NCBI GenBank assembly: GCA_964434775.1 | Contig: CAYSWH010000002.1 | Location: 16,706-80,705, forward strand | Origin: CAYSWH01 sp964434775 | GTDB lineage: Bacteria; Patescibacteriota; JACMRA01 | Direction of reading: 5' to 3' | DNA length: 64,000 nucleotides | In this document: piece by piece, positions 9,026-17,426 of the stretch | How the letters are laid out: each line of letters opens with the position of its first letter | How positions within the stretch are numbered: position 1 is the stretch's first letter | Notes under the pieces: generated by a model | Seen by the model: the letters and a program-made list of their open reading frames with translations, nothing else | What the model was told of the DNA's origin: nothing | The model's database searches: none | Position numbers and translations under genes: made by a program

Positions 9026-10537
9026 ATGGCAAAACATAAACCAAAAAGAATCTCCAGGCTATCTTATATTAAACTCAATAAAGACGACCAAAACAAAAAG
9101 AGGGGTGATTCTGTCGAAGAAGACGGAGATTATTCTGAAGAATTAAGATCAAGGCCGGATTTTCCGTACATTGGAGGAAATAAAGGTAGTTCCGGTCAAG
9201 ATTCTTCTGAGAGTTATAGAGATAGTGAAAATGGCAGTCGTTCTTCGCTTGAAGAAAAACCGTCAAGTCCTCCTGTTCCCCCTCCCAGTTTTGGATCCTT
9301 TAATAAAGAGACTGATCATCATGAACCGTCATCGATAAATAGACGGGAAGAATTTCGTGGCTCAGCAAGTAATGCAGGACTCCTTACTCACAATGAGAAA
9401 AATGCGGAAAAGTCTTCATCTCTATCTCCTTTGAACTATCTATTTAACAGTGAAGCTTCGCAGTCTGCAGGTTTACAAAGAGTCTTTCGTAAATCAATTT
9501 TATTTTTATTTGTTAATATTGTTTTATTTAGCCTATTAGCCTTTGTTGGAATAAATCTCTTTAGAATTAATCCTATAATTACATTGGTTGTCTATACCGG
9601 ATTTGCTGCCGTAACTAACATATTTTATATTATTTTGGCTGATAAGAGCTATGTTTGGTTTAGTTTAGTCGGTCAGGTTTTGGCCATGTTACTTGTTCAT
9701 AGTTTAGTGGGCCAGGCTTTTAGTTTAATTACTCTCTTTTTTATTGTTTTAATTAGTATTTTATCTTATTTTGCTTATTTAGAACTAGAAAAGTTCCAAC
9801 TGGGGTGTAGGCTTTTTTCTATTTCTTTGGTGACAGCCGAATCTACCAGAATTCTTACTAATGTGGCAGCTTTAGTGGTGTGTCTTGGTGTATTCAACCA
9901 TATTCTTTATGTAAGTCCGTCAGGTTTTTTTAGAGAAGTGGTTTTTGGCAGTGATCTAATTAAAGATAATATTATTTATGGTCGTGGTGATCTGCCTTCA
10001 CTAAACAGGTTTTTAAAAATTGAATATTCTAATTACGTAAATAACCAAACTATTTCTTCGGGCAAAAACACTTTTTACCAATTTTTACAGGACAATTACA
10101 GGCCTAATACCTTAATATTACCCGCCAATGAAGCCGAAGGACTTACGCCTGAAGAGCAAGAAGAAATTAAAAGACAGAGAGCCGAGGAGTGGAGAATAGA
10201 GGCATATGGTAATCTTCCGTATACCTTGGATACTAAGCTTAATGAAGAAACATTTGAAAAAATAATTGAAGAATATTACGTTTATCCGGTAAAGAACTTC
10301 ACGGAAACTAACAAACAAGATTCAGGTCTTGGACTCGAAAGATACCAGTTTATCGGTAGGGAGCTAATTGTTCCAATCGGGGTGGCTGCTTTAGTCTTTG
10401 TATTTTTAACCGTTTTTAAAATAGTATTTAACTTCCTCACATATGCTTTTACTTGGTTAATATGGAGAATACTTCTGTTCACCGGCTATGTAAAAATGGA
10501 TGTGGAAACAGTGGAAGCAGAGGTAGTTAGTATTTAG
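9026..10537 (+). CDS. unknown multi-pass membrane protein with disordered N-terminus
   Basis: I do not recognise this 503-residue protein. Residues 1-140 are hydrophilic, rich in Ser, Asp, Pro and Gly, and likely disordered and cytoplasmic, with a basic start (AKHKPKRISRL). From about residue 155 there are four or five closely spaced hydrophobic helices (about 155-180, 185-207, 212-235, 236-255, weaker 275-295). A soluble Tyr/Asn/Glu-rich loop of about 150 residues follows. A last strong helix lies at about 445-480, then a short acidic tail. It follows rpsA on the same strand. It may be a transport or envelope protein; no catalytic motif is seen. Confidence 0.7.
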   Translation: MAKHKPKRISRLSYIKLNKDDQNKKRGDSVEEDGDYSEELRSRPDFPYIGGNKGSSGQDSSESYRDSENGSRSSLEEKPSSPPVPPPSFGSFNKETDHHEPSSINRREEFRGSASNAGLLTHNEKNAEKSSSLSPLNYLFNSEASQSAGLQRVFRKSILFLFVNIVLFSLLAFVGINLFRINPIITLVVYTGFAAVTNIFYIILADKSYVWFSLVGQVLAMLLVHSLVGQAFSLITLFFIVLISILSYFAYLELEKFQLGCRLFSISLVTAESTRILTNVAALVVCLGVFNHILYVSPSGFFREVVFGSDLIKDNIIYGRGDLPSLNRFLKIEYSNYVNNQTISSGKNTFYQFLQDNYRPNTLILPANEAEGLTPEEQEEIKRQRAEEWRIEAYGNLPYTLDTKLNEETFEKIIEEYYVYPVKNFTETNKQDSGLGLERYQFIGRELIVPIGVAALVFVFLTVFKIVFNFLTYAFTWLIWRILLFTGYVKMDVETVEAEVVSI

Positions 10538-10581
10538 ATTTCATTCCACAAAATTAAAGCTATAACAAAGCTATAACTGAT

Positions 10582-12015
10582 TTAGTTTGTGAAAACCTTA
10601 AACTTATCTGAATTGAGATAACTGCTAATTTCCTCGATTTTAATTCTACTTTGCTCCATAGTATCCCGATGTCTCAAGGTTACGGTTTGGTTATCTTTGC
10701 TCTCATAATCAATAGTGATACACCAAGGAGTACCGTTTTCATCTTGTCTTCGATACCGTTTTCCGATAGACCCGGCTTCGTCGTAGTCGCAGGAAATCCC
10801 TTGTTTGAGCAAATCCTGATAAATTCCTTCAGCCAATTCTTTTAGTCCGTCTTTTTTCATCAAAGGCAACACGGCAATTTTGTAAGGAGCCAAGTGAAAA
10901 GGAAATTGCATCAGTCTTCTGGTTTCATCATTTTCTACCACCTGCTCTTTAAAGCAGTCAATCATTACTGTAAGCACAGCCCTATCCATACCAAAACTGG
11001 GCTCAATAACGTGAGGGACAATGGTCTCTTTACTGTTTTCTTCTCTGTAACCTAGGTTTTCTCCGGAATGAGTTTGATGTTGAGTCAGATCGTAACCGGT
11101 TCGATAAGCTCCGGCTGCACAAAGCTCTCCCCAACCAAACGGGAACTTGTATTCGATGTCAGTTGTTCCTTTGGAGTAGTGAGATAATTCGTCTGGTTCA
11201 TGGTCTCTGAGTCGTAAATTCTCTTTATCTATTTCCAAGACTTCGGTAATAAATTTGTAAGAATCTTCTTTTAGTTTGGCAAATAATTCTTCCCACTTGG
11301 TCTTCTCCGGGTCAAAAAAATACTCAATTTCCATCTGTTCAAATTCCCTGGTACGGAAAGTGAAATTTCCGGGAGTAATCTCGTTACGAAAAGCTTTACC
11401 AATCTGAGCAATTCCAAAAGGAAGTTTTTTCCTGGTCGTTCTCTGCACATTTTTAAAATTCACAAAAATTCCCTGAGCAGTCTCCGGTCTCATATAGACT
11501 TCGGCTCCGGAATCTTCAGTAACTCCCTGATGAGTCTTGAACATTAAATTAAATTGGCGTGGCATAGTCCAGCAACCGGTTTCCCCCGTCTCCGGATCCG
11601 GTACTTTTTCCTCCATCAAAAAATTAAATAAATCTTCCGGAGGAGTCTTTTCTCCGGCCCAATTATTCGGTCTTTTCTCACCAAACTCTTCGATCAGTTT
11701 ATCTGCTCGAAAACGTTTTTTGGAGGATTTGCTATCTACCAACGGATCAGAAAAACTAGATACATGTCCACTGGCCTCCCATACTTTTTTATTCATCAAA
11801 ATTGCCGCATCCTGACCGACAATATCGTCTCTGCCGTGTACAAAGTATCGCCACCAGGCTTGTTTGATGTTGTTTTTTAGTTCCACTCCCAAAGGACCAT
11901 AGTCCCAAGTGTTGGCCAGACCTCCGTAAATCTCGCTTCCGGGGTAAACAAAACCCTTGGCGTAGCAGAACTTAACCAGCTCTTCCAGTTTATTTTGACT
12001 ATTTAACTCAGACAT
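10582..12015 (-). CDS. glyS: glycyl-tRNA synthetase, class II homodimeric type
   Basis: Charges tRNA-Gly. At 477 residues it is the alpha2 (GlyQS, eukaryote/archaeal-like) form, not the alpha2beta2 form. Visible class II motifs are EIYGGLANTWDYGPLG near the N-terminus, motif 2 as FRNEITPGNFTFRTREFEQ, and motif 3 as EPSFGMDRAVL. A C-terminal anticodon-binding domain begins at APYKIAVLPL. It lies 20 bases downstream of ltaE on the same strand, so the two probably form an operon joining glycine production with its use in translation, under the leader and terminator upstream of ltaE. Confidence 0.96.
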   Translation of the reverse strand: MSELNSQNKLEELVKFCYAKGFVYPGSEIYGGLANTWDYGPLGVELKNNIKQAWWRYFVHGRDDIVGQDAAILMNKKVWEASGHVSSFSDPLVDSKSSKKRFRADKLIEEFGEKRPNNWAGEKTPPEDLFNFLMEEKVPDPETGETGCWTMPRQFNLMFKTHQGVTEDSGAEVYMRPETAQGIFVNFKNVQRTTRKKLPFGIAQIGKAFRNEITPGNFTFRTREFEQMEIEYFFDPEKTKWEELFAKLKEDSYKFITEVLEIDKENLRLRDHEPDELSHYSKGTTDIEYKFPFGWGELCAAGAYRTGYDLTQHQTHSGENLGYREENSKETIVPHVIEPSFGMDRAVLTVMIDCFKEQVVENDETRRLMQFPFHLAPYKIAVLPLMKKDGLKELAEGIYQDLLKQGISCDYDEAGSIGKRYRRQDENGTPWCITIDYESKDNQTVTLRHRDTMEQSRIKIEEISSYLNSDKFKVFTN

Positions 12016-12035
12016 ATTTTCTTGATTACAATATT

Positions 12036-13130
12036 TTAAGCAATTTGTGTAGATAATTTTGAGGACTTGATCTTAATTTTTGCCTGCGGATTTGTCAATT
12101 GAGTAATCAGCTCTTTAATTTTGGATGTAATCCTAACAACATCTTCCTCGGTGGTATCAAAGGAAGTAACAAACCTAACCTCTCCTTTTTCTTGATTCCA
12201 AACGTAGCAACAACCACCGGCCTCCAAGGCCTTGGAAACTTCTTTGGGTAGAACGGCAAAAACGTGGTTACTTTCAACCTTTTGGGTGATATTAGCCTCC
12301 CTTATTTTACTCAGTTCTTTTTCCAAGTGTTTGGCTGCTTGATTAGCCTGCAAGGCGTTTTTATGCCAAAGACGATCTCTCAAAAATGGAACAAATTGAC
12401 CGGAAAGAAAACGCATTTTGGAACAAAGTTGCAAATTCTGCTTTTGAATGTAGGCAAATTCCTTAGCTAAAGAACGGTTAAAAAAGATGATTGCTTCACC
12501 AAACATGAGACCGTTTTTGGTACCGCCAAAGGAAAGTACATCCACGCCGCAATCCTTGGTTATCTCGGCAAAAGTCTTTTGAAGGCCAACCACCGCATTG
12601 GAGATTCTAGCTCCGTCTACGTGCAGGTATAAATCATTTTGGTGACACCACTTAGCAATCTTCCTAATTTCCTCCGGCTGATATACCGTACCAAGTTCGC
12701 TACATTGAGTGAGGGAAACTACCTTGGGCAATGTCGAGTGTCTACCTCTGGAAACTTCATTTTGGTAAGTTCTTTTGATCTGCTCTAGGGTTATTTTACC
12801 GTCTTCAGTTGGAATTGCAAGTAATTTACTACCAATTATGGCCTCCGGAGCACCGACTTCGTTGACATTAATGTGGGCAGTAGACGCACAAATTATGGAA
12901 TTGTAGGACTTGACCATGGCCTTGAGAGAAACTACATTGGCTCCCGTACCGTTGAGTACAAAAAACACCTCTGTTTCCTCGCCGAACTCTTTTTTAAATA
13001 ATTTAACGGCTTCTTGAGTAACCTGGTCATCTCCGTAACCGGCTTGATGCTCAAAATTAATTTCGCTTAAATATTGCAGAATTTCTTTGGAAGCACCGGA
13101 ATAATTATCTGATTTGAAGGACTTGGACAT
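12036..13130 (-). CDS. ltaE: low-specificity L-threonine aldolase-like PLP enzyme
   Basis: Cleaves L-threonine or allo-threonine to glycine and acetaldehyde, using pyridoxal phosphate. It has 364 residues. The fold-type I landmarks are NGTGANVVSLKA, the HVDGARISNAV segment with the PLP-binding Asp, and the Schiff-base lysine in SFGGTKNGLMFGEA. These match the threonine aldolase/beta-eliminating lyase family well. It is the first gene of an operon with glyS, and PLP could be supplied by the pdxST genes at 27.4-28.9 kb. A strong promoter, a structured leader and an intrinsic terminator lie between 13131 and 13324, so expression is probably controlled by transcription attenuation. Confidence 0.9.
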   Translation of the reverse strand: MSKSFKSDNYSGASKEILQYLSEINFEHQAGYGDDQVTQEAVKLFKKEFGEETEVFFVLNGTGANVVSLKAMVKSYNSIICASTAHINVNEVGAPEAIIGSKLLAIPTEDGKITLEQIKRTYQNEVSRGRHSTLPKVVSLTQCSELGTVYQPEEIRKIAKWCHQNDLYLHVDGARISNAVVGLQKTFAEITKDCGVDVLSFGGTKNGLMFGEAIIFFNRSLAKEFAYIQKQNLQLCSKMRFLSGQFVPFLRDRLWHKNALQANQAAKHLEKELSKIREANITQKVESNHVFAVLPKEVSKALEAGGCCYVWNQEKGEVRFVTSFDTTEEDVVRITSKIKELITQLTNPQAKIKIKSSKLSTQIA

Positions 13131-13156
13131 ATTGAGAAAAAAATAAAAAACTTTGG

Positions 13157-13185
13157 AAAATAAAAAATCCCCTGAGAAACAGGGG
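13157..13185 (-). terminator. intrinsic terminator in ltaE leader
   Basis: On the minus strand CCCCTG (13185-13180), loop TTTCT, and CAGGGG (13174-13169) form a 6-bp GC-rich stem directly followed by ATTTTTTATTTT. It lies 27 bases before the ltaE ATG and downstream of the operon promoter, so it would stop transcription before the gene unless prevented. Confidence 0.75.
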
Positions 13186-13189
13186 TGTG

Positions 13190-13289
13190 ATTTAGTAAAA
13201 TTTTTGATAAAAAACTAATAGCACCCCAGCTGAGGAGAGCTCCCGGACCCAACCATTAAGTTGTGCTTAAGACTTAGTTTTTCGATCAT
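13190..13289 (-). ncRNA. structured leader RNA of ltaE-glyS, candidate riboswitch
   Basis: From the predicted start near 13289 the RNA can close a long stem: AAAAACTAA (13282-13274) with TTAGTTTTT (13218-13210). Inside it, AGCAC (13267-13263 on plus) can pair with GTGCT (13224-13220), or alternatively TTAAG-CACAA-CTTAA forms a hairpin. The core contains GGGTCCGGGAGC and CAGCTGGGGTGC. GGGGTG (13227-13222) is complementary to CACCCC (13187-13182), which overlaps the 5' arm of the terminator, so an antiterminator and the terminator exclude each other. I do not recognise a known riboswitch consensus and it lacks the T-box GGTGGNACC element. Confidence 0.55.
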
Positions 13290-13295
13290 ATTACC

Positions 13296-13324
13296 ATTAT
13301 GCCCTATAATTTTTTTTTAGTCAA
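13296..13324 (-). promoter_or_regulatory. promoter of ltaE-glyS operon
   Basis: TTGACT (13324-13319), a spacer of exactly 17 bases containing a 9-A run, and CATAAT (13301-13296), all on the minus strand. This is the best sigma-70-like promoter in the window. The predicted transcription start near 13289 gives a leader of about 158 bases. Confidence 0.75.
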
Positions 13325-13452
13325 GAAAAACGAGGTTATAGTTAAAAAGATAGTTACAAGAAGTAACAAAAAATCAAGATTATCTATGAATTTATAGCTA
13401 GCCTCTCTTAAACATAGACATTTCCATATTTTTCTCAATCACTTGCCAAGTG

Positions 13453-13636
13453 GTCATCCTGAAAAGTCGACGTCATCCTTGAATTTACCACACAGTCATC
13501 CTGAATTTATAACCTCGTCACCCTGAAAACCAAAACCGCCCCGTCATCCTGAATTTATTTCAGGATCCCATTCAACACTGGATTCCGAAACAAGTTCGCA
13601 GTGACAATTATTATTTCAGGATCTATTCAAGACAAG
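13453..13636. repeat. cluster of GTCATCCTGAA repeat fragments
   Basis: Five copies of GTCATCCTGAA or close variants start at 13453, 13472, 13495, 13517 and 13543, spaced 19-26 bases apart. The last one continues as CCTGAATTTATTTCAGG, a palindrome, then GGATTCC...CAAGTTCGCAGTGAC. The block looks like stacked, partly truncated copies of a dispersed palindromic element related to the one at 3279-3299. Spacers are unequal and repeats imperfect, so it is not a CRISPR array. The wider gap 13325-13680 holds no gene. Confidence 0.7.
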
Positions 13637-13678
13637 TTCGCCGTAACAGGTGTATAGGTTATATTCGGATAGACTATA
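13637..13678. repeat. 42-nt dispersed repeat, copy 2
   Basis: Matches 3226-3267 with one mismatch over 42 bases. It ends two bases before the stop codon of the methyltransferase gene (13681), so it forms the immediate downstream border of the PLD-helicase/methyltransferase module. Confidence 0.85.
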
Positions 13679-13680
13679 TC

Positions 13681-16600
13681 TTAACTTCCGTTCAAAATCA
13701 ACCCCCTCTCCTCGCCGGTCAAACCATACAAATCAAACACCAACTCATCAATTTGACTTTCCAAATGAGCCGTATCCGCCCCCAAACTTTCTTTTTTGAG
13801 AGCCAAAATCTTATTTACCAAAACCTCAACCCTCTCGGCCAATTCTTTTTTTTCAGGAGTATCCAGAGCAGGGATGGGAAAGTTTTCTACTCCTTCTTTT
13901 CTTATTTCAAAACTATCGCCAAGCCCTGCTTCTGTTGACTTAAAGTAATTCCAACCAGTTGAAGAATTCAAAATTCCTAAAATGAATTTAAGATTTCCTC
14001 CTGTAATTAGATAGCACTTATTATTCAAATATTGATTAGGAGGTATAACACAAAAGCTACAATTTGAAGTTGAAACCATAGGCCAAACAATCTTCTCCTT
14101 TTCAAATTCGTTGTGGTAAGCGATTTGATCTTGAGTTTCAAACCATTTGTTACCAGTCCGTTTACGTCCCTTTGTGCCATCCGGCAAAATATTTCCTGCT
14201 TGCTCAAGTTTTTTGTAATCAAAACCCAGCAAGTGTTCTTTGATAGCCGGGTAATTGTCTATATCAAGTTGTAGAGAAGGAAAAGTAGCAATTAAATACA
14301 AATTCGCAAACTCATAGCCATATCGCTTGATGTCTCTACCTCGCAGGATCGGTTTGATAATTTCGGCGGATTTGGGGTCTTGGGCGATTAGTTCCTTTTT
14401 CTTGTCTTCATTGATTATAAATGCTTCGTTTAATCCAGTTAAAACTCCACGATAGATATTTACATCCCAATCTTTGAGCGGTTTTCCTGCTTGTTCAATT
14501 TTCTTTTTGAGGCTAATTTGGGCCGGAGTGCCGATAAACCAACCCTCCTCCGAAGAAAAGTTGATCGACTCGGCTTCTTGGGTGAGTGATTTTAGCTCGG
14601 CTTTGGTTACTTTGACTGCCTTGGTTTTTCCTTGATTTGATTGTTTGGAAAAAACTAAAACGTTGGTATCCACCGTAGCACTTTCAAAGACATTCGGACC
14701 CAAGTCTAGCAACACCAGCGGATTTGCCTGATTAACCAAAAATGACCTGGTGGTTTTGCCATAGCCGGCTCGCATCCACTTATTGGAAGTGATAAAAGAC
14801 AGAATGCCTAGAGGTTTTAGTAATTGCCAGCCTCGTTCATAAAAAAGTTGGTAAAGATCGCCGGTAGCTGTGTGGGTTTGATAATTTTGATTTTTGTACA
14901 AAGTTTTTTCTTCCGGGTTCAATGATTGCAATTGTACATATGGCGGGTTGCCGATTACGAGGTCGAAGTCGCTGAGGCCAAACATCCACTCGGGGTCAAA
15001 AAAGTCAGCGGGTTGGTTGGTAAAGGGGTTCCAAGAAGTGATTTTATCGGTATATTCTTTGTCACCAAACTGACTGGCTTGTAAAACAGATAAATCATAT
15101 GTTAAATCGATCCACTTTTGGTTGAGATCCCCCTTATTTTCACCGGATTTAAAAGTCTTTTTTCGCAAAATCTCCAACTCCTGCTGCTTAGACTCCACCT
15201 CAGGGTCAACCAAACCCTCCGGCGATTTGCCAATACCCACCAAACTATTGCCGCAGACAAACTTGAATTCCAAATTGGGCAAAGGCTCCGGTTGGCCGTT
15301 ATCTTCATCCACCACCAAAGACAACCAACACCGCAAACGGCTAATTTCTACGGCAATGGGTAAAATATCCACTCCATAAATCGAATTTTCCAAAACCCTC
15401 TTTTTGACTTGGTAGGTCTCCGTTTGACCCAAATAGTGATACAAATCTACCATCTTTTGGAGTACGCCTATGGGAAAAGCCCCCGACCCACAAGCCGGAT
15501 CCAAAGTCTTGAGCGAGTCCAGATAGGCAATGATCTTATCAGCGTCAAAACGATGTTTATTACTGTACAAAAGCAAATCAATATACTCAAAAATCGGATT
15601 GGACTCCAAACCAAATTTGACAAAATTGGGGCGGTTCGGCAAAATCTTATATAGATACTCCCGAAGAGCAGAAAATTTATCGTGGTGCTGCCAGCCTGAG
15701 AAATCAGGAAAAGTATGCGGAGAAGTCGCGTCCGCCAGCGAGTATTTTTCACCTCCACCAGCGGAGGTTTTTTGTTTGGAATAATTTTTTAGAAAATCAG
15801 CAAATTCCGAAAACCGGGAATTTTGCTCTGAAGCTATCCGAAGCTTGGACAACTTTTTTTCATCCACCGCAAAAATAGTCGAAAGCTCCAGATTTTTAGA
15901 ACCCTTGAGCATTACAAAAACTGCAAACCGACGATCCTGAATCTTGAGAATCAAACTCAAAGTCGGCAAAGAGTAATTTTTCTTGCCAATCCGCACCTTC
16001 TTAAAATTACCCAAAAGCACCTCCTCCAGTTCAAACCCACCGCTGTCTAAGGCCCGCCAGACCTCCGGACCAACCTCCTTGTGACGATGTTTGGTCTGCT
16101 TGATAACATCATCCTTGTGAACGTATTGCCAACCTCGAATCTTGGCCACTACTCGTAAAGGGACTTTTACATTCAGCCCCTCCCAAAAATTTTCAATCAC
16201 ATAAACTTGGTTCAACTTATCTTTTAACTTCAGAAAATCATAATCATCCCTAGAAACATATTCCTGAAAATCGCCATCTTCCAACTTATTCAGACTTAAG
16301 TCCTTTTTTAAAAGCTCCAACAAACTCGTCTCCACCATATAATCCACGATTTCCCGAGGAGTGTAAAAAGAACCCGTTGCAGACCGATTGAGAATAAAAT
16401 TTTCAAAAATACGCCCCATCATTTCCGGATCCACGCCAATTTCTTGCTCCGTAGAAGTATTTTCATCGATGGTGAAGTGGTAAGTCTCAAACAAGTTCAT
16501 GATTTCAGACAAAAACTCGTTGGGAACAGACTTAGGAAACTGCTGGTAATAATCTCCGGTCTGAGGCTCAAACAAACCACCGTTGAGATAAGGAATTTTC

Positions 16601-17424
16601 TTATGATTGTTTTGCAAAAACTCGTTGGTGCCAATAGAATAATTTCTATCCTCCTTTTCCTTGTTTAACGTTTCAAAAAACAACGGCTCCAGAGCTGTGC
16701 GATAATAATCGTCTTTATCACTGACCGATTTTGCTGTCTCACTACTCAAGATTTTATCGCTGATCCAATTTTTTTCCTTAAGAAACCAACAAAAAATCAA
16801 ACGACCGATGAGCCTAAGAGCAAAGTCTTTTTTATCTGAATCAGTTACATTACTTTGGGGCGGCAGGGACAACCTTTGATACAATTTTTTATACAAGGAC
16901 TCCAGGTTTTCATAAAACTCTTTAGTAACCACTTCCAAAGAAAAGGACTCTTTTAGTGCTTCCAAAGTTTGGACACTATCTTTCAGCTGTCGTTTGGCCG
17001 TAACCGTTTTCGCTCCCGGACCAAGCAAATAGCTATAGCGTTTGGGGTTGGTAAATTCTTGTTTCAAACCGTCTCCAACCGTATTCGTAATCAAAGATAA
17101 ACGCCAGTTGTCGGAATCAGCAGAGTACAGAGCAACTAGAGCATTTTCTAGACCATAATTTTTCATCAATTTTTGAATGGATCTGGTTAAAGTAACTCTC
17201 GGATCCTTGGCTGAGGAATGTTCTACCCCTAAGACAATCAAATTTAGGCTTTCATCCCTTCCAAAATACTCGGCTGATTGGATCTTTGGATTACTTTGTT
17301 CAATTTCTTCATGCCTAGACAAGTTAAGATTTTCCGTCAAAAACTCTCGGCAAAAAGCCAAAAAGTTCTCCTGCGAGTAAGTTTGATTTAGTAAATTTTC
17401 CAAAATGTCTGATTTTATTGGCAT
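13681..17424 (-). CDS. Eco57I-like DNA adenine methyltransferase of a putative defence module
   Basis: A 1247-residue protein. The S-adenosylmethionine motif LDPACGSGAFPIG is near residue 640 and the catalytic N6-adenine motif NPPY near 826. The C-terminal third (GRDIKRY..., then a region with YLIATFP and NKCYLITGG) resembles the TaqI/Eco57I target-recognition domain. Residues 40-130 (LIVLGVEH...WRLSLI) resemble the N-terminal domain of type IIG enzymes, but the usual catalytic lysine position is unclear, so nuclease activity is doubtful. It starts 2 bases after the PLD-helicase stop codon on the same strand, so they are one operon. By length and partner it resembles DrmMI of class 1 DISARM, but DrmA and DrmB are not present. 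Confidence 0.88.
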   Translation of the reverse strand: MPIKSDILENLLNQTYSQENFLAFCREFLTENLNLSRHEEIEQSNPKIQSAEYFGRDESLNLIVLGVEHSSAKDPRVTLTRSIQKLMKNYGLENALVALYSADSDNWRLSLITNTVGDGLKQEFTNPKRYSYLLGPGAKTVTAKRQLKDSVQTLEALKESFSLEVVTKEFYENLESLYKKLYQRLSLPPQSNVTDSDKKDFALRLIGRLIFCWFLKEKNWISDKILSSETAKSVSDKDDYYRTALEPLFFETLNKEKEDRNYSIGTNEFLQNNHKKIPYLNGGLFEPQTGDYYQQFPKSVPNEFLSEIMNLFETYHFTIDENTSTEQEIGVDPEMMGRIFENFILNRSATGSFYTPREIVDYMVETSLLELLKKDLSLNKLEDGDFQEYVSRDDYDFLKLKDKLNQVYVIENFWEGLNVKVPLRVVAKIRGWQYVHKDDVIKQTKHRHKEVGPEVWRALDSGGFELEEVLLGNFKKVRIGKKNYSLPTLSLILKIQDRRFAVFVMLKGSKNLELSTIFAVDEKKLSKLRIASEQNSRFSEFADFLKNYSKQKTSAGGGEKYSLADATSPHTFPDFSGWQHHDKFSALREYLYKILPNRPNFVKFGLESNPIFEYIDLLLYSNKHRFDADKIIAYLDSLKTLDPACGSGAFPIGVLQKMVDLYHYLGQTETYQVKKRVLENSIYGVDILPIAVEISRLRCWLSLVVDEDNGQPEPLPNLEFKFVCGNSLVGIGKSPEGLVDPEVESKQQELEILRKKTFKSGENKGDLNQKWIDLTYDLSVLQASQFGDKEYTDKITSWNPFTNQPADFFDPEWMFGLSDFDLVIGNPPYVQLQSLNPEEKTLYKNQNYQTHTATGDLYQLFYERGWQLLKPLGILSFITSNKWMRAGYGKTTRSFLVNQANPLVLLDLGPNVFESATVDTNVLVFSKQSNQGKTKAVKVTKAELKSLTQEAESINFSSEEGWFIGTPAQISLKKKIEQAGKPLKDWDVNIYRGVLTGLNEAFIINEDKKKELIAQDPKSAEIIKPILRGRDIKRYGYEFANLYLIATFPSLQLDIDNYPAIKEHLLGFDYKKLEQAGNILPDGTKGRKRTGNKWFETQDQIAYHNEFEKEKIVWPMVSTSNCSFCVIPPNQYLNNKCYLITGGNLKFILGILNSSTGWNYFKSTEAGLGDSFEIRKEGVENFPIPALDTPEKKELAERVEVLVNKILALKKESLGADTAHLESQIDELVFDLYGLTGEERGLILNGS

Positions 17425-17426
17425 AT

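Noticed and set aside
13190..13289. T-box or glycine riboswitch assignment for the ltaE leader
   Set aside because: No GGTGGNACC T-box element and no glycine-riboswitch core could be seen; only a structured leader is supported.
13453..13566. Possible CRISPR array made of GTCATCCTGAA units
   Set aside because: Repeats are only about 11 bases, imperfect and unevenly spaced (19-26), and no cas genes are in the window.
15102..15784. Several open frames on both strands inside the methyltransferase gene
   Set aside because: They are shadows of the long methyltransferase frame, with no ribosome-binding sites or recognisable domains.
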